From contig JAWKUA010000012.1 in NCBI GenBank assembly GCA_041398785.1, positions 124,001 to 188,000 of the forward strand: a stretch of 64,000 nucleotides of DNA, in the 5' to 3' direction. The position numbers and the translations under genes are program-made. The stretch's first letter is position 1. Every line of letters begins with the position of its first letter. Shown here piece by piece: positions 10,467 through 19,872 of the stretch. This stretch comes from Planctomycetaceae bacterium. GTDB taxonomy: Bacteria; Planctomycetota; Planctomycetia; Planctomycetales; Planctomycetaceae. The notes beneath the pieces were generated by a model that made no database searches, had not been told where the DNA came from, and saw only the letters and a list, made by a program, of their open reading frames with translations.

Positions 10467-11816
10467 CTATTCCACCGTTCTCCGATCAACGATCGCCATC
10501 GCAACGCCTTCGATCCGGTTGTCTGCCAGCGTCACCTTGCCCGCGTTCGCGCTGATGCGGATGCCGGTGCGCTGCATCGGAGCGCGGTCGTCGCGGATCT
10601 CGTTGCCTGTGATCGTGATGTCCTTCGTCTGACCTGTCACGTCAATCGCTACACCGGCGTCGCCGCCGCTGTTCAGGATCCGGTTGTTCTCGATCACATT
10701 GCGGTTGGCCCAGAAGTCCTGACCGCGCGCGTCGTCGCGAAACAGAATGCCGATCTGCCCGCTGTTCGAAATCACGTTGTTGCGCATCACGTTATCGGTG
10801 TCGTTGTGACCGATTGATGTGCCGTACAGACGATTGCCGTCCATCGTGTTGCCTTCGGCCAAGCCGTATTTCACTCCCCAGCACCAGAACAATCCCTGAT
10901 TGTTGCGTTCCATGCGATTGTTGCGAATCAGCGGACGCTGCGAACCGGAACCGGGGTGGACTCCCAGATCCGCGTTGTCGTGACTGTGGCAGTCTTCCAC
11001 AACGACGTCGTGGCAGATCTGAAAACTGATGCCGTCGCCGTTGTAGTTGCGAGCCGTCACGTGCCGCATCCTGTAGCGATTGCAGTCCTGCAGGAAGATG
11101 CAGCCGCCGTAGTTGCCGTTGAAGTTCTCGTTGTTGGCGAGGTTGCCGTCGAGCGTGATGTTTTCAATGACAACATCCGACGTGTACTCGCTGGTCAGCA
11201 GCGGAAACAGTGACGAACAGGTGGGCTTTCCCGTGAGCCACAGGTTCTCGCGCAGGCCATCGTTCAGCTTGAAACGACGACCCGACTGCGCAACCAGCAT
11301 GCGTTTGATCACCGTACTTCCGCCGTTGTCCGGATTGGTCGCTCGCAGCACGATGCCGTCACCGACTCGAAAATCCTTCGCGTCGCGAAGAGTGATTTCC
11401 TGATCGTACCAGTCGGAATCGTCGGCCAGTTCAACGGTGTCGGACGCGATCTTCGTGAGGACGGAATCTGCTCCGCTGCCGATCAGCCGAATCTTCGACG
11501 GCAGCACGACGGCGCTGCGCAACGTGTAGGTTCCCGGCAGAATCCGAACCGTGCCGCCGCCAAACCGAGCGACATAATCCACGGCGGCCTGCAGAACCTT
11601 GTCATCGCTGCCGACGAGATCGCCCGATTTTTCACCGACGGTGATGGTCAGCCGTTCGTCCCAGTTCGGTTCGAACCGATTGTCACCATCCGTCGCGCGA
11701 GGATTCGTCACCGGCGGCCGGCCATCGGCGAACAAGCGGGGCGAGCCAGCGGACGCTGCGACAAGGGCGGTGCAGTTCGCGAGAAAACGACGGCGGCTGG
11801 AGTGATGGGTATTCAT
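10467..11816 (-). CDS. Exported right-handed parallel beta-helix protein
   Basis: 449 residues. The N-terminus has a Tat signal (SSRRRFLANCTALVAASAG, then a cleavage-like SPRLFADG). Residues about 70-130 match the start of pectate-lyase-3-like beta-helix proteins: LQAAVDYVARFGGGTVRILPG and LPSKIRLIGSG. From about 215 to 440 are beta-helix coils with the NxI/V pattern (VVIENITLDGN, RYRMRHVTARNYNGDGISF, VVVEDCHSHDNADLGVHPG, PLIRNNRMERNNQG, DNVMRNNVISNSGQIGI, NRILNSGGDAGVAID). The family binds or cleaves polysaccharides in the periplasm or outside the cell; whether this one is an active lyase or epimerase cannot be told. The gene stands at the head of a possible two-gene unit with the small membrane protein downstream. 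Confidence 0.85.
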   Translation of the reverse strand: MNTHHSSRRRFLANCTALVAASAGSPRLFADGRPPVTNPRATDGDNRFEPNWDERLTITVGEKSGDLVGSDDKVLQAAVDYVARFGGGTVRILPGTYTLRSAVVLPSKIRLIGSGADSVLTKIASDTVELADDSDWYDQEITLRDAKDFRVGDGIVLRATNPDNGGSTVIKRMLVAQSGRRFKLNDGLRENLWLTGKPTCSSLFPLLTSEYTSDVVIENITLDGNLANNENFNGNYGGCIFLQDCNRYRMRHVTARNYNGDGISFQICHDVVVEDCHSHDNADLGVHPGSGSQRPLIRNNRMERNNQGLFWCWGVKYGLAEGNTMDGNRLYGTSIGHNDTDNVMRNNVISNSGQIGILFRDDARGQDFWANRNVIENNRILNSGGDAGVAIDVTGQTKDITITGNEIRDDRAPMQRTGIRISANAGKVTLADNRIEGVAMAIVDRRTVE

Positions 11817-11852
11817 GAGCGAATGGCTTGAAAATGACGAGATGCAGGAGCG

Positions 11853-12287
11853 TTAAACGTCGGGCAGCGTCCAGTCCTCAAACAACAGTCCTGGTACGCG
11901 TTCGAAATCCACGGTGTTGCGGGTCAACAGCGTCATGTCATTGGCGATTGCGATGGAAGCAATCCGCAGATCCATCGTGCCGACGCGAATCTTCTGCTTT
12001 CGAAAATCGGAGCAAATCTCTGCTGCCGCCTCGTCAAACGGCAGGAGCTGATAGCCGGAGAATGCCTTCAGGAGTTTTTCAAATCGAGCGTAACCAAGCA
12101 CGAGATTCTCACGATCGTCTGCCTTGTTCAGATAGGCATTCCACCCCTGGAACTGCTCATGAAACGAAACAATCGAAACCCAGAAGTCAGCTTCGTCGCA
12201 CTCATCAAGCCGTGAAACAAGATGCGAAGTCGATCGGCCGTTGTCACGCTGCAGCAACGAAAGATGATCGGTATCAAAGACGAACAT
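11853..12287 (-). CDS. VapC-type PIN-domain toxin
   Basis: 144 residues with a complete PIN fold: FDTDHLSLL at the N-terminus (Asp5 and Asp7), SIVSFHEQ with Glu44, VGTMDLRIASIAIAN with Asp106, and TLLTRNTVDFERVPGL at the C-terminus with Asn124 and Asp127. These acidic residues form the Mg2+ site of PIN ribonucleases, so activity is likely. VapC toxins cleave tRNA or rRNA sites. The start codon lies 2 bp after the stop of the upstream small gene, the usual antitoxin-toxin order. Not a frameshifted copy. Confidence 0.88.
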   Translation of the reverse strand: MFVFDTDHLSLLQRDNGRSTSHLVSRLDECDEADFWVSIVSFHEQFQGWNAYLNKADDRENLVLGYARFEKLLKAFSGYQLLPFDEAAAEICSDFRKQKIRVGTMDLRIASIAIANDMTLLTRNTVDFERVPGLLFEDWTLPDV

Positions 12288-12289
12288 GG

Positions 12290-12505
12290 TTAATCCTGGT
12301 GTTCGTCGCCCGAGTCTGGCGGCAGTTCCGCGTCGCGGATTTCCTTCCCAAGCCGGACGATCTCATCGAACACCGGATCATCGCGGAACTGACCCCGCAT
12401 TCTTGAGATCCAGCCCGTTCCCGAACCGCTATTCAGTTGTGACTTGATCTGTTCGACTTCCCGTTCGACTTGCTCCAGTCGTTTTTCGATCGCTTGTTCC
12501 GACAT
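12290..12505 (-). CDS. Putative antitoxin of the VapC-type toxin
   Basis: 71 residues, opening MSEQAIEKRLEQVEREVEQIKSQL, an amphipathic helix that could form a coiled-coil dimer, followed by a short linker and an acidic C-terminus (EIRDAELPPDSGDEHQD) of the kind that wraps a toxin active site. It does not look like the usual VapB AbrB-type or ribbon-helix-helix antitoxins: no clear DNA-binding motif is visible. AGGAG lies 6 bases before the ATG. Located directly upstream of, and almost touching, the toxin gene, so the assignment rests mainly on position and size. Confidence 0.7.
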   Translation of the reverse strand: MSEQAIEKRLEQVEREVEQIKSQLNSGSGTGWISRMRGQFRDDPVFDEIVRLGKEIRDAELPPDSGDEHQD

Positions 12506-12539
12506 TTCCGTTCTCCTGTTTTCTGAGATCTCCGGTGAA

Positions 12540-13949
12540 TCACGCCAGAATCTCTTTCACCACCCGACCATACACATCCGTCAGACGGAAATCGCGGCCG
12601 TGGTGGGGGTGGGTGAGCTGTTCGTGATTCAGTCCCAGCAGGTGCAGCATCGTCGCGTGCAGGTCGTGCAGGTGGACGCGACCGGAAACCGGACGATAGC
12701 CAAGATCGTCCGTGTCGCCGTACACGAAACCTGGTTTGACTCCGCCGCCGGCCAGCAGCGTGCAGAAGCTTTCCTGCTGGTGTTCTCGTCCATGAACGTC
12801 AATCGGCGACGTTCCCGACAGGTCCTGACTCCAGTACGTTCGCCCGAATTCGCCGGAAATCAGCACCAGCGTTTCATCCAGCAGGCCGCGCTGCTTCAGA
12901 TCGTGCAGCAGGCCGGCGATAGGTTTGTCCGAACCACCGCACGAACCGGGCAGCGCTCCGCGAATGTTGCCGTGGTGGTCCCAGCCGCCCATCGTCACCT
13001 GCACGAAACGAACTCCGGCTTCGCTCAGCCGCCGAGCCATCAAACACGCCTTGCCGTTGCGGTCCGTCGGTCCTTCCCCGATGCCGTACATCTGGTGTGT
13101 CGTCGATGTTTCGCCGGAGAAATCGACCAGTTCCGGTGTCTCTGCCTGCATCCGAAACGCCAGTTCGAAGGATTCGATGATGCCTTCCATCTGGCGATCC
13201 GTTTCTACGCGCTGCAGCAGGCGATTGTTCATGCTCTGCAGGAAATCCAGGCGACGCCGCTGAGTCGCCTCGTCGGTACTCGTGTCGCGCAGGTTGGTGA
13301 TGGGAAGATCCCGTTCGCTGCCCGGAACGCGCAGCGGCGTGCCCTGATGAATGGCCGGCAGAAAGGACGAGCCATAGGTTCGGACATCTCCGGGAGGATG
13401 AATTGTCATGAAGCTGGGAAGGCTTTCGTTTTCTGTTCCCAGACCGTAACTGATCCACGCTCCCATCGACGGCCGCGCTTCGGCGATGTGACCGGTGTGG
13501 AACTGCAGTGATGCCGGAGCATGCGCCTTGTTGTCCGCCACCATCGCTCGCAGCAGGCACAGTTCATCCGCAACGCCCGACAGGTGGGGCAGCAGATCGG
13601 ACATCATCATTCCCGACTGCCCGCGCGGGCGGATCGGCGCGACGGGAGCCATTGGCAGAAACTGAGCGACTCCGACACGAATCTGACCATCGCCTGCCAC
13701 CGGCGATTCGATGGCCGTGCCGTGGCGTTTGGTGATGGCTTCCTTCGGAGCGAACAAATCCGCCTGCGACGGGCCGCCTTCGAGAAACACAAAGATCACG
13801 CGTTTCGCCCGGCCTGCTGAATGCGGCGGATGAACGGCCAGAGGATTCGCGGCTCGAGCAATTCCGGCCATCATGCCGTTCAGTGCGAGACCTCCAAAGC
13901 CGCACGCGGCGGTGTGAAGAACCTGTCGCCGTGTCTGTTGGAATTTCAT
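12540..13949 (-). CDS. DUF1501 family exported protein
   Basis: 469 residues. A Tat signal occupies the start (TRRQVLHTAACGFGGLALNG, A-rich cleavage region near residue 33). The body has DUF1501 hallmarks: KRVIFVFLEGGPSQADLFAPK, MMSDLLPHLSGVADELCLLRAM, GGWDHHGN near residue 308, and ISGEFGRT near residue 350 followed by GREHQQESFCTLLAGGGVKPG and the terminal HDLHATMLHLLGL. The family is related to the alkaline-phosphatase/sulfatase superfamily, with metal-binding Asp and His residues; its role is unknown. In planctomycetes it is nearly always next to a DUF1549/DUF1553 partner, and here the partner is 320 bp upstream on the same strand (14270-16783). Confidence 0.93.
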   Translation of the reverse strand: MKFQQTRRQVLHTAACGFGGLALNGMMAGIARAANPLAVHPPHSAGRAKRVIFVFLEGGPSQADLFAPKEAITKRHGTAIESPVAGDGQIRVGVAQFLPMAPVAPIRPRGQSGMMMSDLLPHLSGVADELCLLRAMVADNKAHAPASLQFHTGHIAEARPSMGAWISYGLGTENESLPSFMTIHPPGDVRTYGSSFLPAIHQGTPLRVPGSERDLPITNLRDTSTDEATQRRRLDFLQSMNNRLLQRVETDRQMEGIIESFELAFRMQAETPELVDFSGETSTTHQMYGIGEGPTDRNGKACLMARRLSEAGVRFVQVTMGGWDHHGNIRGALPGSCGGSDKPIAGLLHDLKQRGLLDETLVLISGEFGRTYWSQDLSGTSPIDVHGREHQQESFCTLLAGGGVKPGFVYGDTDDLGYRPVSGRVHLHDLHATMLHLLGLNHEQLTHPHHGRDFRLTDVYGRVVKEILA

Positions 13950-14269
13950 GGAGTGGGTCCTATCAGAGCAGAGTCAGACTAACGCTGCACTCGGTTTTCA
14001 AAGTGACCTGACGACAAGTCTGCGAGCTGTATTGCACCTCTCCCCGGCGAAGCCGAGGGGGAGGTCGGACGAGCGGAGCGAGGTCCGGGAGGGGGTGTCG
14101 ACCGTGCGATCGACGTTCTGGCGATGCAGGTTGACCAGCGTGTGCCATGGCCCTCCCCCGAACATCGCTTCGCTTGTTCGACCCCTCCCAACGCCTGCGG
14201 CGGGAGGGGTGGTTGGTGTTGTGTTTGTATGTTTGAAACGGGCGCAGTGCTGATTTGGCATGGCTCAGC
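13950..14269. repeat. Gap between two co-directional genes, with GC-rich inverted repeats
   Basis: About 14040-14115 reads CTCTCCCCGGCG...GAGGGGGAGGTCGG...GGAGGGGG, and 14150-14215 reads CCCTCCCCCG...CCCCTCCC...GGGAGGGG. These are near-palindromic blocks of the kind that populate planctomycete intergenic DNA. No gene is visible. Confidence 0.45.
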
Positions 14270-16783
14270 TCATAGTCTCATCAGAAATTCGTTGGATACG
14301 AGGATGGCTCGGCACAGTTCGGTCCATGCGTCCTCTGCCGGGTCCGCGGAAGTGTTTAGAAACGCGGCTGCGTCGTGTTGTTCTGCGTCGGTGATTGGTC
14401 GATTCAGAACCGTCAGCCAGAGCAGTGACAGGCGCTCACTTCGGTCGTCTGTCTGTTGCCTTATCGTTTCGCTGACTGCCGCGGCGTGATCTTTTACTTC
14501 GGCACTGTTCATCAGGAACAGAGCCTGCGTCGGCACTGCCGTGATTGATCTGCGTCCGCTGAACTGTGACGGCTGAGGGAAGTCGAACACGTTGCGCAGT
14601 TCGCCCGGTCCCGGCTGAGCGATCGATCTCAGAATCGGCAAATAAACCGTGCGCTGATATTCCTGATCGGGCCGCCATTTGTTCAAGCGGAAATGCGGCG
14701 GATTGACGTCGGCCGGATTGAGGCCGCCGACGTTTTCCACGAACTCCAGCGGCATCGCGGAACCGCCGCTGGACGAAATCAGCCGGCCGCTGACCAGCAG
14801 CATCGCATCGCGAATCGCTTCGGCGTCGAGACGAAAACGATTCATCCGCCACAACAGCCGATTGTCCGGATCAACGACATACGCCTGATCGTTGTGCGCA
14901 CTGCCGAGCGAATACGTGTGACTGAGCGTGATGTCGCGAATGAGCTGCTTCTGTGACCAGCCGCTTTCGGTGAACTGCGCGGCCAGATGATCGAGCAGCT
15001 CCGGATGCGACGGTGTCTCTCCCGGCCGGCCAAAGTAGTCCACCGTGCGGACAATTCCTTCGCCGAACAGCTTCTGCCACATGCGATTGACCGCGACGCG
15101 CGCCGTGAGCGGGTTGTCGGCGCGAGTAATCCATTCGGCCAACTCCCGTCGTCCGCTGGTTCCGTCGGCGATGTCCGGTCGTTCTTCGGAAATGACCTGC
15201 AGGAACCCTCGCGGGACCGCATCACCGAGTGCCCGCGGGTTGCCGCGAATCGTCACGCGCATATCGTCCGGATGCTCGACGTCGCGGACACCATGCACTT
15301 TCGGAACAGTGGGAGCGAAGAACTCAGCGTGCTGGATCTGAGCATCCAGTTGACCGACGCGGGCAGCCGCGTCGGCTCGTTCCTTTGTCAGCGGAGCACG
15401 TTCCTCATCGGACAGTGAGGCTGCGTTGAGCTGCCTGTCCAGCTCGGCGATGCGATCTGCATGCTGCTGCCGTTCCCGACGCAACTCCGCGAGTTGCTCG
15501 GCGTGAGCGGCTTCCTGCGTCTTTCGTTCGGATTTCTGCTGCTCGGTCTCCGGCAGGTCGATTATGTTCACATCGCTCCACACTCCGCGATCGGTTTTAA
15601 AGACCGTCGACGTGCCGTGGAAGAACCCGGCCATCGCGTAGTAATCCGTCTGCGCGATCGGATCGAACTTGTGATCGTGGCAGCGAGCACAGTCGATCGT
15701 CATGCCCAGCATCGCCTTGCTGACCTTGGTCAACTGCTGATCGACGATGTCGACCAGCAGCTTGGCTTTGTCGGATTCGACGATTTCGATATCGCCGAGC
15801 ACCAGGAAACCCGTGGCTGTGATTCCGGCCGCGCGCGCTTCGACGGTGTCGTAGTCCAGCAGATCGCCGGCCACCTGTTCCCGCAGAAACTGGTCGAACG
15901 GTTTGTCATCATTGAAGGAATCGATGACGTAGTCGCGGTACTTCCACGCGTGTTGAGCGAAGACGTTGTTGGATGTGCCGATCTGATCCGCGTACCCGAC
16001 CAGATCCAGCCAGTGCCGCCCCCATCGTTCGCCGAATGCCGGGGAATTCAGTAGTCGATCAACAACGGCGGCTTTCGCATCGGGCGATTCGTCAGCGATG
16101 AAGTTGTGGATTTCCTGGACCGTCGGAGGTAGTCCCGTAAGATCGAAGCTGACGCGCCGCAGCCAGGTGTAGCGGTCCGCGTCATCAACGGGTTTCAGGC
16201 CGGCGGCGTCAAGTCGCGCGAGAACAAAGCGGTCAATGTCGTTCGACGGCCAGTGCGGATCAGCCGTCGCCGGAGCAGGAACTGCGCTGACGGGTTGAAA
16301 CGCCCAGTGCTGGCGGCCGGCTTCGATGTCGATTCCGCCGGATGCAATCGAGTTCGGCGCGACTCGCGGGTCGTGCGCCCCGTCGGCGACCCAGCGTTCG
16401 AGCCGCCGGATGAGTTCGTCGGACAGCCGTCCGGATGGCGGCATTTCGAGGCCTTCGTACCGCACGGCACTGATCAGCAGGCTGTCATCCGGTTTTCCGG
16501 GGACGATCGCCGAGCCGGAATCACCGCCGGTTTCCCAGCCGCCGCGCGAATCCAGCACCAGCCCGCCCTGAGCTTTCTTCGCGTCGTGACTGTGACATTC
16601 GAAGCAGTGTTCCTTCAGGATCGGCAGCACATCGCGCGTGAAGGCAGCGTCGCGCGCGGCCGCTTCGGCTGTTGCAACATCGTCGCAGCGGGTCTCGTCC
16701 AGTGCCGGGGGGGCAGCGGTGGCTACCAGAATCGCGGCAATTACTTTCAGCCGACGGAAACCGCAAACAAGTCGCACGTTCAT
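14270..16783 (-). CDS. PSD1-type protein: cytochrome-like PSCyt1 + DUF1549 + DUF1553
   Basis: About 837 residues from the ATG at 16783, whose product has a signal peptide (FRRLKVIAAILVATAAPPAL). The N-terminal quarter is the planctomycete cytochrome C domain PSCyt1: VLPILKEHCFECHSHDAKKAQGG with a CXXCH haem site, ending EGLEMPPSGRLSDELIRRLERWV. DUF1549 follows (ADRYTWLRRVSFDLTGLPPT, then GERWGRHWLDLVGYAD). A short coiled-coil linker (EAAHAEQLAELRRERQQHADR) occurs mid-protein. DUF1553 fills the C-terminus (LTARVAVNRMWQKLFGEGIV, then FDFPQPSQFSGRRSITAVPTQALFLMNSAE). A longer start at 16843 is possible. The function is unknown; haem-binding and envelope location are inferred. It pairs with the DUF1501 gene downstream and is divergent from the second module. 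Confidence 0.93.
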   Translation of the reverse strand: MNVRLVCGFRRLKVIAAILVATAAPPALDETRCDDVATAEAAARDAAFTRDVLPILKEHCFECHSHDAKKAQGGLVLDSRGGWETGGDSGSAIVPGKPDDSLLISAVRYEGLEMPPSGRLSDELIRRLERWVADGAHDPRVAPNSIASGGIDIEAGRQHWAFQPVSAVPAPATADPHWPSNDIDRFVLARLDAAGLKPVDDADRYTWLRRVSFDLTGLPPTVQEIHNFIADESPDAKAAVVDRLLNSPAFGERWGRHWLDLVGYADQIGTSNNVFAQHAWKYRDYVIDSFNDDKPFDQFLREQVAGDLLDYDTVEARAAGITATGFLVLGDIEIVESDKAKLLVDIVDQQLTKVSKAMLGMTIDCARCHDHKFDPIAQTDYYAMAGFFHGTSTVFKTDRGVWSDVNIIDLPETEQQKSERKTQEAAHAEQLAELRRERQQHADRIAELDRQLNAASLSDEERAPLTKERADAAARVGQLDAQIQHAEFFAPTVPKVHGVRDVEHPDDMRVTIRGNPRALGDAVPRGFLQVISEERPDIADGTSGRRELAEWITRADNPLTARVAVNRMWQKLFGEGIVRTVDYFGRPGETPSHPELLDHLAAQFTESGWSQKQLIRDITLSHTYSLGSAHNDQAYVVDPDNRLLWRMNRFRLDAEAIRDAMLLVSGRLISSSGGSAMPLEFVENVGGLNPADVNPPHFRLNKWRPDQEYQRTVYLPILRSIAQPGPGELRNVFDFPQPSQFSGRRSITAVPTQALFLMNSAEVKDHAAAVSETIRQQTDDRSERLSLLWLTVLNRPITDAEQHDAAAFLNTSADPAEDAWTELCRAILVSNEFLMRL

Positions 16784-16992
16784 TTGTGCCTTCCATCTAC
16801 AGGACCGGACGGACATCGTGCAGGTTAATCTGGAATTCTGCACAAAGAAATCTCAAGGCTGCTGAATTCGTTATGACTACCGTTGAATCCGACCGCAATT
16901 TCAGCGCTAATTATGGCTGCATCAACGCACTCGGCCTGCGGTCGTCCTGACCGCCCCTGCCATGCCGAATCCCACCCCGGACGGATGATGTT
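16784..16992. promoter_or_regulatory. Divergent promoter region between the two PSD/DUF1501 modules
   Basis: The starts at 16783 (minus) and 16993 (plus) leave about 210 bp that must carry both promoters. I see no strong palindromic operator or unambiguous -35/-10 pair. Confidence 0.35.
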
Positions 16993-19851
16993 ATGAGTTC
17001 CACAGCCTCGCTTCTGTGGCGGTTTGTGTTGGTCGTTATCGCGGGCCACGCGATCTCGTTCGCCGACGATCCGCCGCTGCACTTACTTGTCGATCAGCGG
17101 CTGGCTCCCGTTTCCGGCATCGACGCTCCACAGTGTTCAGACGCGGAATTCCTGCGTCGCGTATCGCTGGATCTGATCGGGATGCCGCCCGGTCCGGACG
17201 AAGCACGCGCATTCATCGATGACACCGCGCCGGACAAGCGTGAACGGCTGATCGACCGGCTGCTGGAGTCCGTCCATTATCCCCGGCACATGGCTTCGGT
17301 GCTGGACCTGATGCTGATGGAACGGCGAGCCAACACTCACGTTTCCGCCGATGAATGGCAGGCGTGGCTGGTGAAGTCCGTTCGGGACAACAAGCCGTGG
17401 AACGTATTGGCCAGAGAACTGCTGTCTGCCGACGGCGAAGATCCGGCGACTCGGCCGGCCGCCAGGTTCATGCTCGACCGTGCGGCTGAATCGCATCTGC
17501 TGACCCGCGATATCGGACGCGTTTTCTTCGGGCGAGACCTGCAGTGTGCTCAGTGTCACGACCATCCGCTGGTCGACGATTACCTGCAGGCCGACTACCA
17601 CGGGCTGCTGGCATTCGTTGCCGCAAGTTCTCTGCAGACGCTGAAAGAAGGTGACAAGGAAAAAACCGTGCTGGCGGAAAAGGCCGGCAGCGACGCGTCG
17701 TTCAAATCCGTGCTGATGGGGATTCCGCATCGCACGGGAGCCCGTCTGCCCGATGGCGTCTCGGTTCAGGAACCGTTCCTTCTGCCCGGCGAGGAATACA
17801 AGACCGCTCCGGCGGACAACGTGAAATCCGTTCCTCAGTTTAGTCGGCGGTTGAAGCTGGCAGAAACCGCGACGGATGGTTCCAACATCGCATTCAACGA
17901 AAACATCGCCAACCGGCTTTGGGCGCACATGTTCGGGCGAGGCCTCGTGCATCCGCTCGACCTGCACCACGCTGACAATCCCGCGACGGATCCTGAGCTG
18001 CTGCGGCTGCTGGCGGAACAATTCGTTACCATGAACTTCGACATCAGGGCGTTTTTGAAGCAGCTTGCGATGACGAAAGCCTATCAGCGAGGGTTCGACG
18101 CTCCGGCTGATCCTCTGACTGTCGCGGCTGAGGCTGCCGAGCTTGCCGCTGCGCTTTCGCAGAACCTTCCGTCCGCGGAAGAACAGGCGAAGCAGTCCGC
18201 GAGTGAATACGCCGCGTTGACGGAGGCCTGGTACGCCGCGGAAGCCGTGGCTCTGCCTGTTGCGACGGAAGTCGACACGGCTCGCAATCAGTATGCGGAA
18301 GCCAGGAAGAAGCTGGACGAAGCAACGACCGCGCTTGTTGCCGCGAAGGCCGGATTGACGGCGAAGGAGTCCGCCGCGACTGCGCTGCAGCAGGCCGTCA
18401 CCGCGCTGGAACAGGCGGCGCAGGCAATTCCGGGTGATGCAGAAATCACCGACGCCACAAAAAAGCTGACCGCGAAGCTGCAGCAGGCGAAGGCTGAGAT
18501 TCCCGGTCTGACGAAGTCCGTCGAAGAACTCACCGCCGCGCTGGCTGCTCCGACGGAAGCGCTGACGAACGCGAAGCCACCGCTGGACGCCGCTGTGGCC
18601 AGGCTGGCTCCGCTGAACGCCGCCGTGCTGGACGCCGAACAAAAGATGCTGGTGGCTCGCCGGCGCGCTGCGGTCCACGCGGGAGCCGTCAGGTCACTGC
18701 AACAGCGGCTGGAAACCGCAAACCTGATTGCTCAGCTTCCGGTCACGCAGCAGGCGATCGTCGCTGCCCGTCAGATGGTGGCCGATCGTGAAGGCGACGT
18801 CGCCGCGGCGCAGCAACAGCTTTCCGAATATGCCGCCGTCGTGTCAAAGGCTGAAGCGAATGCCAGTGCCGCCGCGGAACCGGTCGCCGCGGCACAGGCC
18901 GTTGTCACTGCTGCTCAGGGGGAACATAACAAACGCGTGGCCGAAGCGAGTTCCATCGCTGCCGCCTTTACGTCCGCCGACGCCGCAAGGCAGAAGATAC
19001 CGGACGACGCCGTCCTGACCGAAGTTGCCGCGAAACTTCAGGAACGAAAGGCCGTTGCGGAATCGCTGACCGCTGAAACACAAAAGAACGTCGCCGCGGC
19101 GCTGGCCGAACAACAGGCGGTCGCCGATGCCGTCGCCGCCGTTCAGCAGGAACTCAGCGCCGTCCGCGCAGAACGCGATGTTCGGCAACAGGCCGTCGAT
19201 AGCGCTGCCGAAAGTCTTGTCGCCGCCCGGGCCGAAGTTGAAGCCCGGACCGCGGAATTCGAAACGTCACTGGCTTCGCTCACGGACCGCTGGACGAAAG
19301 ACTTTACGGTCTCGTCGCTGAAGCCGCTGACGCCGGAACAGATGTGCTGGACAATCTTCAAAGTCACAGGAGTCTACGACGCGTACTGGGCCGCCGAAGT
19401 CGCCGAACTCGATAAGTCGAGTCCTCTGACCGACGAGCAGAAGCAGGATCCCGCTGCGATTGCCGCTCGTGACATCGAACTGGAACAGCGCACGTTCGAC
19501 AAGCTGAAGGGCAACGTCGGCACGTTCGTCACGTACTACGGAGCCGCCGCGGGACAGCCGCAGACAGATTTCTTCGCGACCGCCGATCAGGCTTTGTTCG
19601 CCGCCAACGGAGGTTCCATCAACAGCTGGGTCAGCCCCGGCAACACGGCCACGAATCGAGTCATTCAGCAGAATGATCCCAAGCTTGCCGCCGAAGCTCT
19701 GTACCTCAGCGTCCTGACGCGACTGCCGACCGAAGAAGAAACCGCCGACGTTGTCAATTATCTCGCCGCTCGCGAAAGTGACCGGCCCGTTGCCTCACAG
19801 GAACTTGTCTGGGCTCTGCTGAATTCCGCGGAATTCCGTTTCAACCATTAA
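16993..19851 (+). CDS. DUF1549/DUF1553 protein with large alanine-rich coiled-coil insertion
   Basis: 952 residues with a signal-like N-terminus (LLWRFVLVVIAGHAISFADD). Residues about 30-230 are DUF1549 (DAEFLRRVSLDLIGMPPGPDE, LQCAQCHDHPLVDDYLQ with a CXXCH that here is the DUF1549 motif rather than a separate cytochrome domain). DUF1553 begins about residue 290 (FNENIANRLWAHMFGRGLVHP). From about residue 370 to 770 an alanine-, glutamate- and glutamine-rich heptad region interrupts it (TEVDTARNQYAEARKKLDEA and many similar), after which the conserved end of DUF1553 resumes (LTPEQMCWTIFKVTGVYDAYW, TRLPTEEETADVVNYLAAR). No N-terminal PSCyt1 domain is present. The insertion gives an elongated, probably rod-like or oligomerising element. 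First gene of a three-gene run with the DUF1501 and WD40 genes (gaps 21 and 37 bp). Confidence 0.9.
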   Translation: MSSTASLLWRFVLVVIAGHAISFADDPPLHLLVDQRLAPVSGIDAPQCSDAEFLRRVSLDLIGMPPGPDEARAFIDDTAPDKRERLIDRLLESVHYPRHMASVLDLMLMERRANTHVSADEWQAWLVKSVRDNKPWNVLARELLSADGEDPATRPAARFMLDRAAESHLLTRDIGRVFFGRDLQCAQCHDHPLVDDYLQADYHGLLAFVAASSLQTLKEGDKEKTVLAEKAGSDASFKSVLMGIPHRTGARLPDGVSVQEPFLLPGEEYKTAPADNVKSVPQFSRRLKLAETATDGSNIAFNENIANRLWAHMFGRGLVHPLDLHHADNPATDPELLRLLAEQFVTMNFDIRAFLKQLAMTKAYQRGFDAPADPLTVAAEAAELAAALSQNLPSAEEQAKQSASEYAALTEAWYAAEAVALPVATEVDTARNQYAEARKKLDEATTALVAAKAGLTAKESAATALQQAVTALEQAAQAIPGDAEITDATKKLTAKLQQAKAEIPGLTKSVEELTAALAAPTEALTNAKPPLDAAVARLAPLNAAVLDAEQKMLVARRRAAVHAGAVRSLQQRLETANLIAQLPVTQQAIVAARQMVADREGDVAAAQQQLSEYAAVVSKAEANASAAAEPVAAAQAVVTAAQGEHNKRVAEASSIAAAFTSADAARQKIPDDAVLTEVAAKLQERKAVAESLTAETQKNVAAALAEQQAVADAVAAVQQELSAVRAERDVRQQAVDSAAESLVAARAEVEARTAEFETSLASLTDRWTKDFTVSSLKPLTPEQMCWTIFKVTGVYDAYWAAEVAELDKSSPLTDEQKQDPAAIAARDIELEQRTFDKLKGNVGTFVTYYGAAAGQPQTDFFATADQALFAANGGSINSWVSPGNTATNRVIQQNDPKLAAEALYLSVLTRLPTEEETADVVNYLAARESDRPVASQELVWALLNSAEFRFNH

Positions 19852-19872
19852 CTATCGACCAGGAAACATCCC

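Noticed and set aside
17137..18678. 513-codon open frame on the minus strand opposite the DUF1549/DUF1553 gene
   Set aside because: Low-complexity, Arg/Gln/Leu-rich, typical of the antisense of an Ala-rich coiled-coil gene; no motif or ribosome site.
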